Positions 28,313-36,793 are shown, numbered from the stretch's first letter. The stretch: 64,000 bases of DNA from JBHFEI01 sp041928815 (GCF_041928815.1 NZ_JBHFEI010000008.1:124001-188000); one strand, 5' to 3'. The notes: generated by a model from the letters alone, not told the origin. Numbers and translations are program-made.

Positions 28313-28681
28313 TTACTTCTTCTTGCCGGCGATCGCCTTTGCCGGACCCTTGCGGGTGCGGGCATTGGTGTGCGTGCGCTGGCCGCGAACCGGCAGCGAG
28401 CGGCGATGGCGCAGGCCGCGATAGCAGCCGAGGTCCATCAGACGCTTGATGTTCATCGAGGTCTCGCGACGCAGGTCACCTTCGACCTGATAGTCGCGGT
28501 CGATGGCTTCGCGGATCTGCAGAACCTCGGAGTCGGTCAGCTGGTGCACGCGGCGCTCAGCCGGGATGCCCACCTTCTCGATGATCTCCTGCGCGAATTT
28601 CGGACCGATCCCGTGAATATAGGTCAGCGCTATGACCACGCGCTTTGCCGTCGGGATGTTGACGCCAGCGATACGTGCCAC
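28313..28681 (-). CDS. rpsM: 30S ribosomal protein S13
   Basis: 122 residues: MARIAGVNIPTAKRVVIALTYIHGIG at the start, HRRSLPVRGQRTHTNARTRKGPAKAIAGKKK at the end, both typical. It contacts S19 and the P-site tRNA at the head of the 30S subunit. It opens the alpha operon here; rpsD, which lies in this operon in E. coli, is absent from the cluster. Confidence 0.97.
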   Translation of the reverse strand: MARIAGVNIPTAKRVVIALTYIHGIGPKFAQEIIEKVGIPAERRVHQLTDSEVLQIREAIDRDYQVEGDLRRETSMNIKRLMDLGCYRGLRHRRSLPVRGQRTHTNARTRKGPAKAIAGKKK

Positions 28682-28773
28682 GTCTCTTCTCCTTGCGTTC
28701 CTGTTGCCCTCCGGCTGACGACACCCTTCAAGAAGGCCATCCCCCGGCTGAAATGATGCGTTCGGGACATATC

Positions 28774-28822
28774 AAAAAACGATCGTACCCGGACTTCGTG
28801 AAACTGAAGTCCGCGTCGATCG
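28774..28822 (-). terminator. Strong U6 terminator/attenuator between adk and rpsM
   Basis: On the minus strand, CGATCG...CGATCG outer arms enclose GGACTTC/GAAGTCC (7 bp) and are followed directly by TTTTTT. It lies about 170 bases past the adk stop. It also lies downstream of a promoter candidate at 28874-28847, so it may attenuate rpsM transcription as well as terminate adk. Confidence 0.75.
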
Positions 28823-28846
28823 CACCCATGTCGCGAGTTGACGCGG

Positions 28847-28874
28847 TCTTTACCGAAAAGGGGACGAAAGTCAA
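28847..28874 (-). promoter_or_regulatory. Candidate promoter of rpsM-rpsK-rpoA-rplQ
   Basis: On the minus strand, TTGACT (28874-28869), a 16-base spacer, then TAAAGA (28852-28847). The start would fall near 28839, giving a ~160-base leader that contains the U6 hairpin. This is the only decent match in the 311-base adk-rpsM gap; the rest of the gap holds nothing I recognise. Confidence 0.45.
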
Positions 28875-28992
28875 CCTCTGCGGCGGTTTTTCCTTGACGG
28901 AAGTCTTCCACCGGCCCTCCCGCACCGAGGCGCAGACAAGACCGGAGGTCGTCGTCCCCGCCATAGGCGGATTCGGGGACGGATGACAAATA

Positions 28993-29643
28993 CTAAACCG
29001 CGTCGAGAATGCGGTTGATCTCGGCGGTGACCGAATCGATCTCGGCCATGCCGTCGACCGAGGTGAGCTTCTTCTTCGCCCAGTAATAGCCGATCAGCGG
29101 AGACGTGTCCTTGTAATAGGACTGGAGCCGCGTGCGCACGGTCTCGGGATTGTCGTCGGCGCGCCGCTTGAACTCGGTCGAGCCGCATTTGTCGCAGACG
29201 CCATCGACCTTCGGCTTGAGATTGTGGTCGTGATAGCCGGTGCCGCATTTCGCGCAGGTGTAGCGCCCGGAGACGCGATCGACGAGCACCTCGTCCTCGA
29301 CCTTCAGCTCGATGACGACGGAGAGAGCGATTCCCTTGGCCGCAAGCATCGCCTCCGTCGCGTCGGCCTGCACCAGCGTGCGGGGATAACCGTCGAGAAT
29401 GAAGCCCTTGGCACAGTCCGGCTGATCGATGCGCTCGGAGACGATCGCATTGACGATCTCGTCGGAGACGAGCCTGCCCGCATCCATCACCGCCTTCGCC
29501 CGCTTGCCGACCTCGGTCTGCTGGGCGACCGCGGCGCGCAGCATGTCGCCCGTCGACAGCTGCGGGATGCCGTAAGCCTCCACGATCCGCTGGGCCTGCG
29601 TTCCCTTGCCGGCCCCGGGCGGCCCCAGAAGTATCAGTCTCAT
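28993..29643 (-). CDS. adk: Adenylate kinase (zinc-lid form)
   Basis: 216 residues. It interconverts ATP + AMP and 2 ADP. The P-loop GPPGAGKGTQA is at 8-18, and GFILDGYPRTLVQA is the AMP-binding region. The LID has a four-cysteine zinc set (CAKCGTGYH and CDKCGS), the long-form LID. The ATG overlaps the secY stop (ATGA), so the two are coupled; secY-adk linkage is conserved in many bacteria. Confidence 0.97.
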   Translation of the reverse strand: MRLILLGPPGAGKGTQAQRIVEAYGIPQLSTGDMLRAAVAQQTEVGKRAKAVMDAGRLVSDEIVNAIVSERIDQPDCAKGFILDGYPRTLVQADATEAMLAAKGIALSVVIELKVEDEVLVDRVSGRYTCAKCGTGYHDHNLKPKVDGVCDKCGSTEFKRRADDNPETVRTRLQSYYKDTSPLIGYYWAKKKLTSVDGMAEIDSVTAEINRILDAV

Positions 29644-30980
29644 CGTCCCCTCTTTCCTCCGCGCAGCTTCGACTTCTTGATAAGTCCCTCATACTGCTGC
29701 GCGATCAAATGACCCTGGATCTGTGCTACCGTATCAAGGGTGACGCTGACAACAATCAAAAGCGAGGTACCACCAAGGTAGAAGGGAACGCCGGTCTGGG
29801 CGATCAGCACTTCGGGCAGGATGCAGACGAAGATCAGGTAGATCGCGCCGATCACGGTGATGCGCGTCAGCACATAGTCGATGTATTCCGCGGTGCGCTC
29901 GCCCGGCCGGATGCCGAGGATGAAGCCGCCATGCTTCTTCAGATTGTCGGCCGTGTCCTTCGGGTTGAAGACGATCGCCGTGTAGAAGAAGGCAAAGAAG
30001 GCGATCATCGAGCCGTAGAGGACCATATAGAGCGGCTGACCATGGCCGAGAGCGCCGATGATCGTCGTCGCCCATGTCGGCAGGGTCGCCGTGTTGGCGA
30101 AGCCCGCCAGCGTCGCCGGAAGCAGCAGCAGCGATGAGGCGAAGATCGCGGGAATCACGCCGGCCGTGTTCAGCTTCAGCGGCAGGTGCGAAGTATCGCC
30201 CTGGAACATCTTGTTGCCGACCTGCCGCTTCGGATACTGGATCAAAAGCCGCCGCTGGGCGCGCTCGACGAAGACGATGAGCGCGATGACCAGCACGACC
30301 ATGACGATGATCGCGAGAATGAGCGGCGTCGACAGCGCGCCGGTGCGGCCGAGCTCGAGCGTGCCAGCGAGCGCGGTCGGAAGGGCGGCGACGATGCCGG
30401 CGAAGATGATCAGCGAGATGCCGTTGCCGATGCCGCGCGAGGTGATCTGCTCGCCGAGCCACATCAGGAACATCGTGCCGCCGAGCAGCGAGATCACGGT
30501 GGAAATCCGGAAGAACCAGCCGGGATCGACGACGAGCCCGTTGCCGCTCTCCAGCCCGACCGCGATGCCGTAGGCCTGCATCGTGCCGAGCAGCACCGTG
30601 CCGTAGCGCGTATACTGGTTGATGATCTTCCGGCCCTGCTCGCCTTCCTTCTTCAAGGCTTCGAGCGAGGGGACGACCGAGGTCATCAGCTGCACGATGA
30701 TCGAGGCGGAGATATAGGGCATGATACCGAGGGCGAAGATCGCCATGCGCTCGACGGCGCCGCCCGAAAACATGTTGAACAGGCCGAGAATACCGCCGCT
30801 CTGGCCGCGGAACGCCTGGGCGAAGGCCTCAGGGTTCAGGCCGGGCAGCGGGATATAGGTGCCGAGCCGATAGACGAGCAGGGCGCCGAGGGTGAACCAC
30901 AACCGCTTCTTCAGATCCTCCGCCTTGGCGAAGGTCGAAAAATTCAGGTTCGAGGCAAGTTGTTCCGCTGCAGAAGCCAT
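29640..30980 (-). CDS. secY: Protein translocase subunit SecY
   Basis: 446 residues from ATG 30980 (MASAAEQLASN) with GGAG upstream; the frame runs open to 31172 without support. It is the channel of the Sec translocon, with about ten membrane helices; the plug region (GGILGLFNMFSGGAVERMAIFALG) and the cytosolic loop QRRLLIQYPKRQVG are recognisable. It is separated from rplO by 235 bases with a terminator-like hairpin, unlike the tight spacing in many genomes. Confidence 0.97.
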   Translation of the reverse strand: MASAAEQLASNLNFSTFAKAEDLKKRLWFTLGALLVYRLGTYIPLPGLNPEAFAQAFRGQSGGILGLFNMFSGGAVERMAIFALGIMPYISASIIVQLMTSVVPSLEALKKEGEQGRKIINQYTRYGTVLLGTMQAYGIAVGLESGNGLVVDPGWFFRISTVISLLGGTMFLMWLGEQITSRGIGNGISLIIFAGIVAALPTALAGTLELGRTGALSTPLILAIIVMVVLVIALIVFVERAQRRLLIQYPKRQVGNKMFQGDTSHLPLKLNTAGVIPAIFASSLLLLPATLAGFANTATLPTWATTIIGALGHGQPLYMVLYGSMIAFFAFFYTAIVFNPKDTADNLKKHGGFILGIRPGERTAEYIDYVLTRITVIGAIYLIFVCILPEVLIAQTGVPFYLGGTSLLIVVSVTLDTVAQIQGHLIAQQYEGLIKKSKLRGGKRGR

Positions 30981-31170
30981 GAAATTCTCCGCGCAACCCT
31001 CATCCGGCGAGCGCGGGGAAACCCGGTCGGATCCGGAAAGAGCTATCCGTGTGTCCTGAAAACCGCATCCGCCACCCCTGCCCGCCCCGGGCCGTCGCGT
31101 CGCCGCCGTTTCCGCAATCCCGAACGCAGCCGATTCGCCTGCCCCGGACGTGAAGCTCTCATATGGGAGC

Positions 31171-31203
31171 AAAACCGCCCGAAGTGAAGCACTCCGGGCG
31201 GTT
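31171..31203 (-). terminator. Terminator-like hairpin after rplO
   Basis: On the minus strand, AACCGCCCG pairs perfectly with CGGGCGGTT (9 bp) over a 13-base loop, followed by TTGCTCC. It begins 13 bases past the rplO stop and would limit read-through into secY-adk. Confidence 0.65.
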
Positions 31204-31215
31204 CAGATGCATCAA

Positions 31216-31689
31216 TTATTCCGCTTCCGCGACGGCGGGGAGCTTGATCGACCCACCGGCCTTCTCGATCTTCTCGACCGCGGCGCGCGACGCGCCGGCG
31301 GCCTCGATCGTCACCTTCGCCGTCAGCTCGCCGTCGGCGAGGATGCGAACGCCGTCCCGCACCTGGCGGATGACGCCGGCGGCCTTCAGCGCCGCCGCAT
31401 CGATCGTCTGGCCAGCATCGAGCTTCTTCGCGTCGATGGCCGTCTGGATGCGGCCGACCGACACGATGACGAAGTCGGAGGAGAAGATGTTGTTGAAGCC
31501 GCGCTTCGGCAGGCGGCGGTAGATCGGCATCTGACCGCCTTCGAAGCCGTTGATCGCGACGCCGGAACGGGCCTTCTGGCCCTTGACGCCGCGGCCGCCG
31601 GTCTTGCCGGAGCCGGAGCCGATGCCGCGGCCAAGACGCTTGCGGTTCTTGGTGGCGCCTTCGTTGTCCTTGATATCATTCAGTTTCAT
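31216..31689 (-). CDS. rplO: 50S ribosomal protein L15
   Basis: 157 residues; MKLNDIKDNEGATKNRKRLGRGIGSGSGKTGGRGVKGQ is the Gly/Lys/Arg-rich N-terminus of L15 (cited here only as its start MKLNDIKDNEGA). The C-terminal globular part is VRILADGELTAKVTIEAAGA. It is a late-assembling 50S protein, 11 bases downstream of rpmD. Confidence 0.97.
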   Translation of the reverse strand: MKLNDIKDNEGATKNRKRLGRGIGSGSGKTGGRGVKGQKARSGVAINGFEGGQMPIYRRLPKRGFNNIFSSDFVIVSVGRIQTAIDAKKLDAGQTIDAAALKAAGVIRQVRDGVRILADGELTAKVTIEAAGASRAAVEKIEKAGGSIKLPAVAEAE

Positions 31690-31700
31690 CGTTTTACCCC

Positions 31701-31889
31701 TTACTTCTCGTCAACGACGCGAACGAGGTGCTGGACGGCCCGGATCATGCCGCGAACGGACGGCGTGTCTTCCAGGGTACGAACCCGATGCATCTTGTTG
31801 AGACCGAGACCGATCAGCGTCGCGCGCTGGACGGCCGGACGGCGGATCGGCGAACCGATCTGCTCGATCGTGATCGTCTTGTTTGCCAT
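31701..31889 (-). CDS. rpmD: 50S ribosomal protein L30
   Basis: 62 residues from ATG 31889 (MANKTITIEQIGSPIRRP), with GGAG 8 bases upstream; a GTG three codons earlier is less likely. RATLIGLGLNKMHRVRTLEDTPSVRGMI is the family core (given in part: LIGLGLNKMHR). It lies between rpsE and rplO in the spc operon. Confidence 0.96.
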   Translation of the reverse strand: MANKTITIEQIGSPIRRPAVQRATLIGLGLNKMHRVRTLEDTPSVRGMIRAVQHLVRVVDEK

Positions 31890-31901
31890 CGACGTCACTC
31901 C

Positions 31902-32471
31902 TTATTCTTCAGCGGTGTCGCCGGCGGACGCGCGGCGAGCCTGGAGCGTGGCGTATTTCAGGCCGCGCTGTGCCGCGATGTCCTTCGGGTGAACCTGGTT
32001 CTTCAGCGCGTCGAAGGTCGCGCGAACCATGTTGTACGGGTTCGACGAGCCGGTCGACTTGGCGACGACGTCATGGACGCCGAGCGTCTCGAAGACGGCG
32101 CGCATCGGGCCGCCGGCGATGATGCCGGTACCGGGCTTGGCGGCGCGCAGCAGGACCTTGCCGGCGCCGTGGCGGCCGTGCACATCGTGATGCAGCGTGC
32201 GGCCCGAACGCAGCGGGACGAAGATCAGGTCGCGCTTCGCCGATTCGGTCGCCTTGCGGATCGCTTCCGGCACTTCGCGTGCCTTGCCGTGGCCGAAGCC
32301 GACGCGGCCCTTCTGGTCGCCGACGACGACGAGCGCGGCGAAACCGAAGCGACGGCCACCCTTGACGACCTTCGCGACACGGTTGATCGCGACCAGCTTG
32401 TCGACGAACTCGCTGTCGCGTTCCTCACGGCTCTGGCGATCCTCGCGCGAGCCTCTTCTTTCCTGTGCCAT
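31902..32471 (-). CDS. rpsE: 30S ribosomal protein S5
   Basis: 189 residues. The double-stranded RNA-binding N-terminal domain (FVDKLVAINRVAKVVKGGRR) and the GRTLHHDVHGRHGAGKVLLR loop are typical. S5 contributes to decoding accuracy and lies at the 30S mRNA entry. Both ends carry charged extensions (AQERRGSREDRQSREERD at the N-terminus). It is separated from rplR by 127 bases containing a hairpin. Confidence 0.97.
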   Translation of the reverse strand: MAQERRGSREDRQSREERDSEFVDKLVAINRVAKVVKGGRRFGFAALVVVGDQKGRVGFGHGKAREVPEAIRKATESAKRDLIFVPLRSGRTLHHDVHGRHGAGKVLLRAAKPGTGIIAGGPMRAVFETLGVHDVVAKSTGSSNPYNMVRATFDALKNQVHPKDIAAQRGLKYATLQARRASAGDTAEE

Positions 32472-32566
32472 TGTCCTTTTCCTTTTTCTTTTCCGGGTGC
32501 AATCGGCAGATTGACAAAGGTCGCCCGCATCCTTGGAGGCATGGCGACCGCCCTCTCCAGACCCTG

Positions 32567-32591
32567 AAAAGCGCCCGGCTGAACCGGGCGC
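32567..32591 (-). terminator. Terminator-like hairpin after rplR
   Basis: On the minus strand, GCGCCCGG pairs perfectly with CCGGGCGC (8 bp) over a TTCAG loop and is followed by TTTTC. It lies 8 bases past the rplR stop, inside the spc operon. Confidence 0.65.
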
Positions 32592-32598
32592 CCTCTGG

Positions 32599-32961
32599 TC
32601 AGAAGTTCAGACCGCCTTCGCGCGCCGCATCCGCGAGCGCCTTTACACGGCCGTGATAGATGAAGGAACCGCGGTCAAAGACCACGTCCTTGACGCCGGC
32701 TTCCGTCGCCCGCTCGGCGATCAGCTTGCCGACGGCGGCAGCCGCCGCCGTATCGGCGCCCGTCTTCAGAGACGAACGCAGAGACGCTTCGAGGGTCGAA
32801 GCGGCGGCAAGCGTCTTGCCGGCCACGTCGTCGATGACCTGTACGTAGATGTTCTTCGACGAGCGATGAACCGACAGGCGCGGACGACCGTTGGCGACCG
32901 CCTTGATCTGGCGCCGAACGCGGTTCGCGCGACGCGACTGAGTCTCTTTCCTGCTAGCCAT
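32599..32961 (-). CDS. rplR: 50S ribosomal protein L18
   Basis: 120 residues; the RRANRVRRQIKAVANGRPRL start, the HRSSKNIYVQVIDD core and the FDRGSFIYHGRVKALADAAR end are canonical. L18 binds 5S rRNA with L5 and L25. It is 12 bases downstream of rplF, in spc order. Confidence 0.97.
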   Translation of the reverse strand: MASRKETQSRRANRVRRQIKAVANGRPRLSVHRSSKNIYVQVIDDVAGKTLAAASTLEASLRSSLKTGADTAAAAAVGKLIAERATEAGVKDVVFDRGSFIYHGRVKALADAAREGGLNF

Positions 32962-32973
32962 ATCGCGAGATCC

Positions 32974-33507
32974 TTACTTCTTCTTGCCTTCTTTGCGGAC
33001 GATCCGCTCGCCGGCATACTTGACGCCCTTGCCCTTGTAGGGCTCGGGGCCGCGATATTCGCGGATTTCCGCAGCGACCTGGCCGACCTGCTGCTTGTTG
33101 ATGCCGCTGACGGTGATTTCCGTCGGCTTCGGGACCGCGATCGAGATGCCTTCCGGCGTCTGGTAGATCACGTCGTGGCTGAAGCCGAGCTGGAGCTGCA
33201 GGTTCTTGCCCTGCAGGGCCGCGCGATAGCCGACGCCGCTGATCTCGAGCTTCTTCTCGTAGCCGTCCTTGACGCCCTTGAAGATGTTCTCGATCATCGT
33301 GCGGGACATGCCCCACTTCGACCGGGCATCCTTGCCGTCATTGGCCGGCGTCACCGAGACGCTGTTGTTTTCGAGCTTCAGCTGGATTTCGTCGTTTGCA
33401 ACGAAAACCAGTTCGCCCTTCGGGCCCTTCGCGGTCACGGTCTGGCCATTGACGGTCGCCGTCACGCCTGCCGGAACCGGAACGGGCTTCTTACCGATAC
33501 GAGACAT
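32974..33507 (-). CDS. rplF: 50S ribosomal protein L6
   Basis: 177 residues, start MSRIGKKPVPVPAGVTATV. The C-terminal signature is EIREYRGPEPYKGKGVKYAGE. It sits near the GTPase-associated centre of the 50S subunit. Spacing is 46 bases after rpsH and 12 before rplR. Confidence 0.97.
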   Translation of the reverse strand: MSRIGKKPVPVPAGVTATVNGQTVTAKGPKGELVFVANDEIQLKLENNSVSVTPANDGKDARSKWGMSRTMIENIFKGVKDGYEKKLEISGVGYRAALQGKNLQLQLGFSHDVIYQTPEGISIAVPKPTEITVSGINKQQVGQVAAEIREYRGPEPYKGKGVKYAGERIVRKEGKKK

Positions 33508-33553
33508 TTTTTCAAACCTGTCTGTTCGCTATGGAGATCGCCTGCGTCAAGTC

Positions 33554-33952
33554 TTAGAAGACTTCGCAGAGAACCTCGCCACCAACGTTCTGTTCGCGTG
33601 CCTGATGATCGGCCATCACGCCCTTCGGGGTCGAAAGGATGGTGATGCCGAGGCCGTTCGCGACCTGCGGGATGGACTTGACCGAGACATAGACCCGGCG
33701 GCCCGGCTTGGAGACGCGGCCGATCTTGCGGATCACCGAGGCCCCTTCGTAGTATTTGAGCTCGATCGAGAGCTCGGTCTTGCCGCCATCGAAGGTCACT
33801 TCGGAATAGCCACGGATGTAGCCTTCCGACTGGAGCACGTCGAGAACGCGGGCGCGCAGCTTGGAGGCCGGCGTCGTGACGCTGGTCTTGCGACGGGCAG
33901 CGCCATTGCGGATGCGGGTGAGCATATCGCCCAACGGATCAGTCATGGACAT
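33554..33952 (-). CDS. rpsH: 30S ribosomal protein S8
   Basis: 132 residues; DPLGDMLTRIRNGAARRKTSV at the N-terminus and GLGITILSTPKGVMADHQAR near the C-terminus. S8 nucleates the 30S platform and in enteric bacteria represses the spc mRNA. ATG 33952 has GAGAGG upstream; an ATG two codons in is possible. It is 12 bases after rpsN. Confidence 0.97.
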   Translation of the reverse strand: MSMTDPLGDMLTRIRNGAARRKTSVTTPASKLRARVLDVLQSEGYIRGYSEVTFDGGKTELSIELKYYEGASVIRKIGRVSKPGRRVYVSVKSIPQVANGLGITILSTPKGVMADHQAREQNVGGEVLCEVF

Positions 33953-33964
33953 GGTCGCCTCTCC

Positions 33965-34270
33965 TTACCAGCTCGACTTGACGACACCCGGCACGCGGCC
34001 GAAGTTGCCGAGTTCGCGCAGCGCAATACGCGACATCTTGAGTTTGCGATAATAGGCGCGCGGGCGGCCGGTGACTTCGCAGCGATTGCGGATGCGGGTC
34101 TTCGAGCCGTTGCGCGGCAGCGCGGCGAGCTTCAGGGAGGCCTTGAAGCGCTCCTCGATCGGCAGGGACTGGTTCATGATGATCGCCTTCAGCGCGGCCC
34201 GCTTGGAGGCCTGGCCAGCGACGAGAATGCGGCGGCGCTTGTTCTTTTCAACTGCGCTTGTCTTCGCCAT
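33965..34270 (-). CDS. rpsN: 30S ribosomal protein S14 (zinc-independent form)
   Basis: 101 residues, the long form without CxxC zinc ligands: MAKTSAVEKNKRRRILVAG at the start, CEVTGRPRAYYRKLKMSRIA and the ELGNFGRVPGVVKSSW end. It has a single cysteine, so no zinc site. It lies between rplE and rpsH in spc order. Confidence 0.97.
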   Translation of the reverse strand: MAKTSAVEKNKRRRILVAGQASKRAALKAIIMNQSLPIEERFKASLKLAALPRNGSKTRIRNRCEVTGRPRAYYRKLKMSRIALRELGNFGRVPGVVKSSW

Positions 34271-34303
34271 AAGCGTTATCCTTCTATACGCTTGTCGTTA
34301 CGG

Positions 34304-34861
34304 TTACTGGCGGAAGGGGAAGTTGAACTCTTTCAGGAGAGCCCGTGCTTCCTCATCCTTCGTTGCCGTCGTGCAAACGATGATGTCCATGCCCCACATC
34401 TGATCAACCTTGTCGTAGTTGATCTCCGGGAACACGATGTGCTCCTTGATGCCCATGGCGAAATTGCCACGGCCGTCAAAGCTCTTCGGATTGAGACCGC
34501 GGAAGTCGCGAACGCGCGGCAGCGCGATGTTGATCAGCCGGTCGACGAATTCGTACATGCGCACGCCGCGCAGCGTCACCTTGGCGCCGATCGGCATGTT
34601 CTCGCGCACCTTGAAGCCGGCGATCGAGTTGCGGGCGCGAGTGATGACCGGCTTCTGGCCGGCGATCTGCGCGAGGTCGGCGGCGGCGACCGTCGGCTTC
34701 TTCGAATCGGCCGTGGCCTCGCCGACACCCATGTTGATCACGATCTTCTCGAGGCGCGGGATCTGCATCTCGTTGGAAAACGAGAACTGCTCCTGCAGCG
34801 CCTTGCGGATGCGGGTGTTGTAGTCCGCCTTGAGCCTGGGCTCGTACTTTGCCTCAGCCAT
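34304..34861 (-). CDS. rplE: 50S ribosomal protein L5
   Basis: 185 residues. MQIPRLEKIVINMGVGEA and the RNSIAGFKVRENMPIGAKVTL loop identify it; it binds 5S rRNA and contacts the P-site tRNA. The C-terminal GMDIIVCTTATKDEEARALL is typical. It overlaps the end of rplX by 8 bases. Confidence 0.97.
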   Translation of the reverse strand: MAEAKYEPRLKADYNTRIRKALQEQFSFSNEMQIPRLEKIVINMGVGEATADSKKPTVAAADLAQIAGQKPVITRARNSIAGFKVRENMPIGAKVTLRGVRMYEFVDRLINIALPRVRDFRGLNPKSFDGRGNFAMGIKEHIVFPEINYDKVDQMWGMDIIVCTTATKDEEARALLKEFNFPFRQ

Positions 34862-35165
34862 CGATCACATCTCCCGAACGCTTGGCCACGCGGACCTTCT
34901 TGCCATCCTCAAGCACCTTGAAACCGACGCGGGTCGGCTTGCCGTCCTTGCCGGCAATGGCGATGTTGGACAGGTGGATCGACGCTTCCTTGCTGATGAT
35001 CCCGGCTTCCTGGCTCTGCGTCTGGCGCTGGTGGCGCTTGACGATGTTGACGCCGCGAACGACCGCGCGTCCTTCCTTCGGCAGAACCTGGAGAACTTCC
35101 CCGGTACGGCCCTTGTCCTTACCGGTCAGCACGACGACGCTGTCGCCCTTGCGAATCTTTTGCAT
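34854..35165 (-). CDS. rplX: 50S ribosomal protein L24
   Basis: 103 residues from ATG 35165 (MQKIRKGDSVVVLTGKDKG, the KOW motif). It initiates 50S assembly at the tunnel exit. The frame is open to 35489 without support. It overlaps rplE by 8 bases and follows rplN by 14. Confidence 0.97.
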   Translation of the reverse strand: MQKIRKGDSVVVLTGKDKGRTGEVLQVLPKEGRAVVRGVNIVKRHQRQTQSQEAGIISKEASIHLSNIAIAGKDGKPTRVGFKVLEDGKKVRVAKRSGDVIDG

Positions 35166-35179
35166 GTTCCATCGCCTCC

Positions 35180-35548
35180 TTAGAGCACTTCCGGCGCCAG
35201 CGAGATGATCTTCATGTGGTTCTTGGCACGAAGCTCGCGCGGAACCGGCCCGAAGATACGGGTGCCGATCGGCTCTTTCTTGTTGTCGATCAGAACGGCT
35301 GCATTGTTGTCGAAGCGGATGACGCTTCCATCCGCGCGACGGATGTCCTTGGCGGTGCGCACGACCACCGCCTTCATCACGTCGCCCTTCTTGACGCGCC
35401 CGCGCGGGATCGCTTCCTTGATCGAGACGACGATGATGTCGCCAACGGAAGCATACTTGCGCTTCGAGCCGCCCAGCACCTTGATGCACATGACACGACG
35501 CGCGCCGGAATTGTCCGCGACGTCGAGGTTTGTCTGCATCTGAATCAT
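35180..35548 (-). CDS. rplN: 50S ribosomal protein L14
   Basis: 122 residues from ATG 35548 (MIQMQTNLDVADNSGARRVM). GGSKRKYASVGDIIVVSIKEA and RELRAKNHMKIISLAPEVL are canonical. It lies at the subunit interface. It is preceded by an exceptionally long 370-base gap from rpsQ. Confidence 0.97.
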   Translation of the reverse strand: MIQMQTNLDVADNSGARRVMCIKVLGGSKRKYASVGDIIVVSIKEAIPRGRVKKGDVMKAVVVRTAKDIRRADGSVIRFDNNAAVLIDNKKEPIGTRIFGPVPRELRAKNHMKIISLAPEVL

Positions 35549-35918
35549 GTCAGGTCGCCTTCTTGTTGTTACCGGACCGGTTGGATCCCTCCCTCGGAGG
35601 CACCCCCTGTTCCGGCTTATGAAAACTCGCGCTGCATCCGCATGAGACCCCTGCAAGCGAGGCATCACGCGTCAACAGTAATCACGCCCCAGCGAAGAGG
35701 CGACAGTCAATCGAGATCCGACAGTCGGTTCTCGTCGCGTCCGGCAAAGGGCCGGATAAAAGATCGGCGCGGGATGGATCATTGCCAGGGTGGTTTCCTG
35801 AAACCAGGACCTTCCGTGCGCTCAAAGCAAAAGACGCCCGAAGCATCGAGCGTCCCTCACGCAGCTTCATACAGATTTTCGCGCGCGGCGCAAGGGCCGG
35901 CGCGCGATTATCCGGCCA
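35549..35918 (-). other. Long structured gap between rpsQ and rplN
   Basis: This 370-base gap has no gene that I can support. It contains an 8-bp hairpin TCGCGCGC/GCGCGCGA at 35879-35907 directly after rpsQ, then the terminator-like hairpin at 35824-35854. I see no clear promoter in the remaining ~270 bases before rplN, although one would be expected. Confidence 0.6.
35824..35854 (-). terminator. Terminator-like hairpin after rpsQ
   Basis: On the minus strand, GACGC-T-CGA pairs with TCG-G-GCGTC (9 bp with one wobble) over a TGCT loop, followed by TTTTGCTTT. It is 65 bases past the rpsQ stop, between the S10 and spc halves of the cluster. Confidence 0.65.
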
Positions 35919-36155
35919 TCAGGCCTGGACGGAAACGACCGTCCAGCGCTTGTCTTTCGAGATCGGCGCGCATTCCTCGATGGAAACGACGTCGCCGACC
36001 TTGTACTGGTTGGTCTCGTCATGCGCCTTGTACTTCTTGGAGCGGCGCACGGTCTTCTGGAGAATCGGGTGGGCGAAGCGACGCTCGACCCGGACGACGA
36101 CGGTCTTGTCGTTCTTGTCGCTGACGACAGTGCCCTGCAGAATGCGTTTCGGCAT
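35919..36155 (-). CDS. rpsQ: 30S ribosomal protein S17
   Basis: 78 residues, MPKRILQGTVVSDKNDKTVVV start, then VERRFAHPILQKTVRRSKKYKAHDE (shown in part: HPILQKTVRRSKKYKAHDE). It is an early 30S assembly protein of OB fold. It is 11 bases after rpmC and is the last gene before the long gap. Confidence 0.97.
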   Translation of the reverse strand: MPKRILQGTVVSDKNDKTVVVRVERRFAHPILQKTVRRSKKYKAHDETNQYKVGDVVSIEECAPISKDKRWTVVSVQA

Positions 36156-36166
36156 AGTGTTCTTCC

Positions 36167-36367
36167 TTAAGCCTTGGCTTCTGCCGCCTTCTGGCGGGCG
36201 ATGGTCTTGATGCGGGCGATGTCCTTGCGGACCTCGTTGATCCGCGCGGTCTTCTCGAGCTGGCCCGTCGCCTTCTGGAAGCGCAGGTTGAACTGCTCCT
36301 TCTTCAGCTTGGCAAGCTCTTCGTTCAGCTGGTCTGCGCTCAGGGCGCGAACATCTGCGGCTTTCAT
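36167..36367 (-). CDS. rpmC: 50S ribosomal protein L29
   Basis: 66 residues, two-helix protein (MKAADVRALSADQLNEELAK, LRFQKATGQLEKTARI, VRKDIARIKTIARQK). It sits at the tunnel exit next to L23 and contributes to the docking site for SRP and trigger factor. It is 12 bases after rplP. Confidence 0.97.
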   Translation of the reverse strand: MKAADVRALSADQLNEELAKLKKEQFNLRFQKATGQLEKTARINEVRKDIARIKTIARQKAAEAKA

Positions 36368-36379
36368 GGGCTTTACTCC

Positions 36380-36793
36380 TTACTCTGCGATGCGCTGCAC
36401 GAAGCGCGTCTTGACAGAGAGTTTCGCAGCACCAAGGCGAAGAGCCTCGCGGGCGAGTTCCTCGCTGACGCCGTCGATCTCGAACATCATGCGGCCGGGC
36501 TTGACCTTGCAGGCCCAGTATTCGACGCCGCCCTTGCCCTTACCCATGCGGACTTCGGTCGGCTTCGCGGTCACCGGAACGTCCGGGAACACACGGATCC
36601 ACACGCGGCCGGCACGCTTCATCGCACGCGTGATCGCGCGGCGGGCCGCCTCGATCTCGCGGGCGTTGACGCGGTTCGGTTCCTGCGACTTCAGTCCGAA
36701 CTCGCCGAAGGCGAGATCGGTGCCGCCCTTGGCCACACCCTTGATGCGGCCCTTGAACTGCTTGCGGTACTTAGTACGCTTTGGCTGCAACAT
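36380..36793 (-). CDS. rplP: 50S ribosomal protein L16
   Basis: 137 residues; MLQPKRTKYRKQFKGRIKG start, RVWIRVFPDVPVTAKPTEVR and MGKGKGGVEYWACKVKPGR are the conserved A-site-facing regions. It is 38 bases after rpsC. Confidence 0.97.
   Translation of the reverse strand: MLQPKRTKYRKQFKGRIKGVAKGGTDLAFGEFGLKSQEPNRVNAREIEAARRAITRAMKRAGRVWIRVFPDVPVTAKPTEVRMGKGKGGVEYWACKVKPGRMMFEIDGVSEELAREALRLGAAKLSVKTRFVQRIAE

Noticed and set aside
28871..29692. 273-codon minus-strand frame overlapping adk
   Set aside because: It is an out-of-frame shadow of adk, which has complete adenylate kinase motifs in its own frame.
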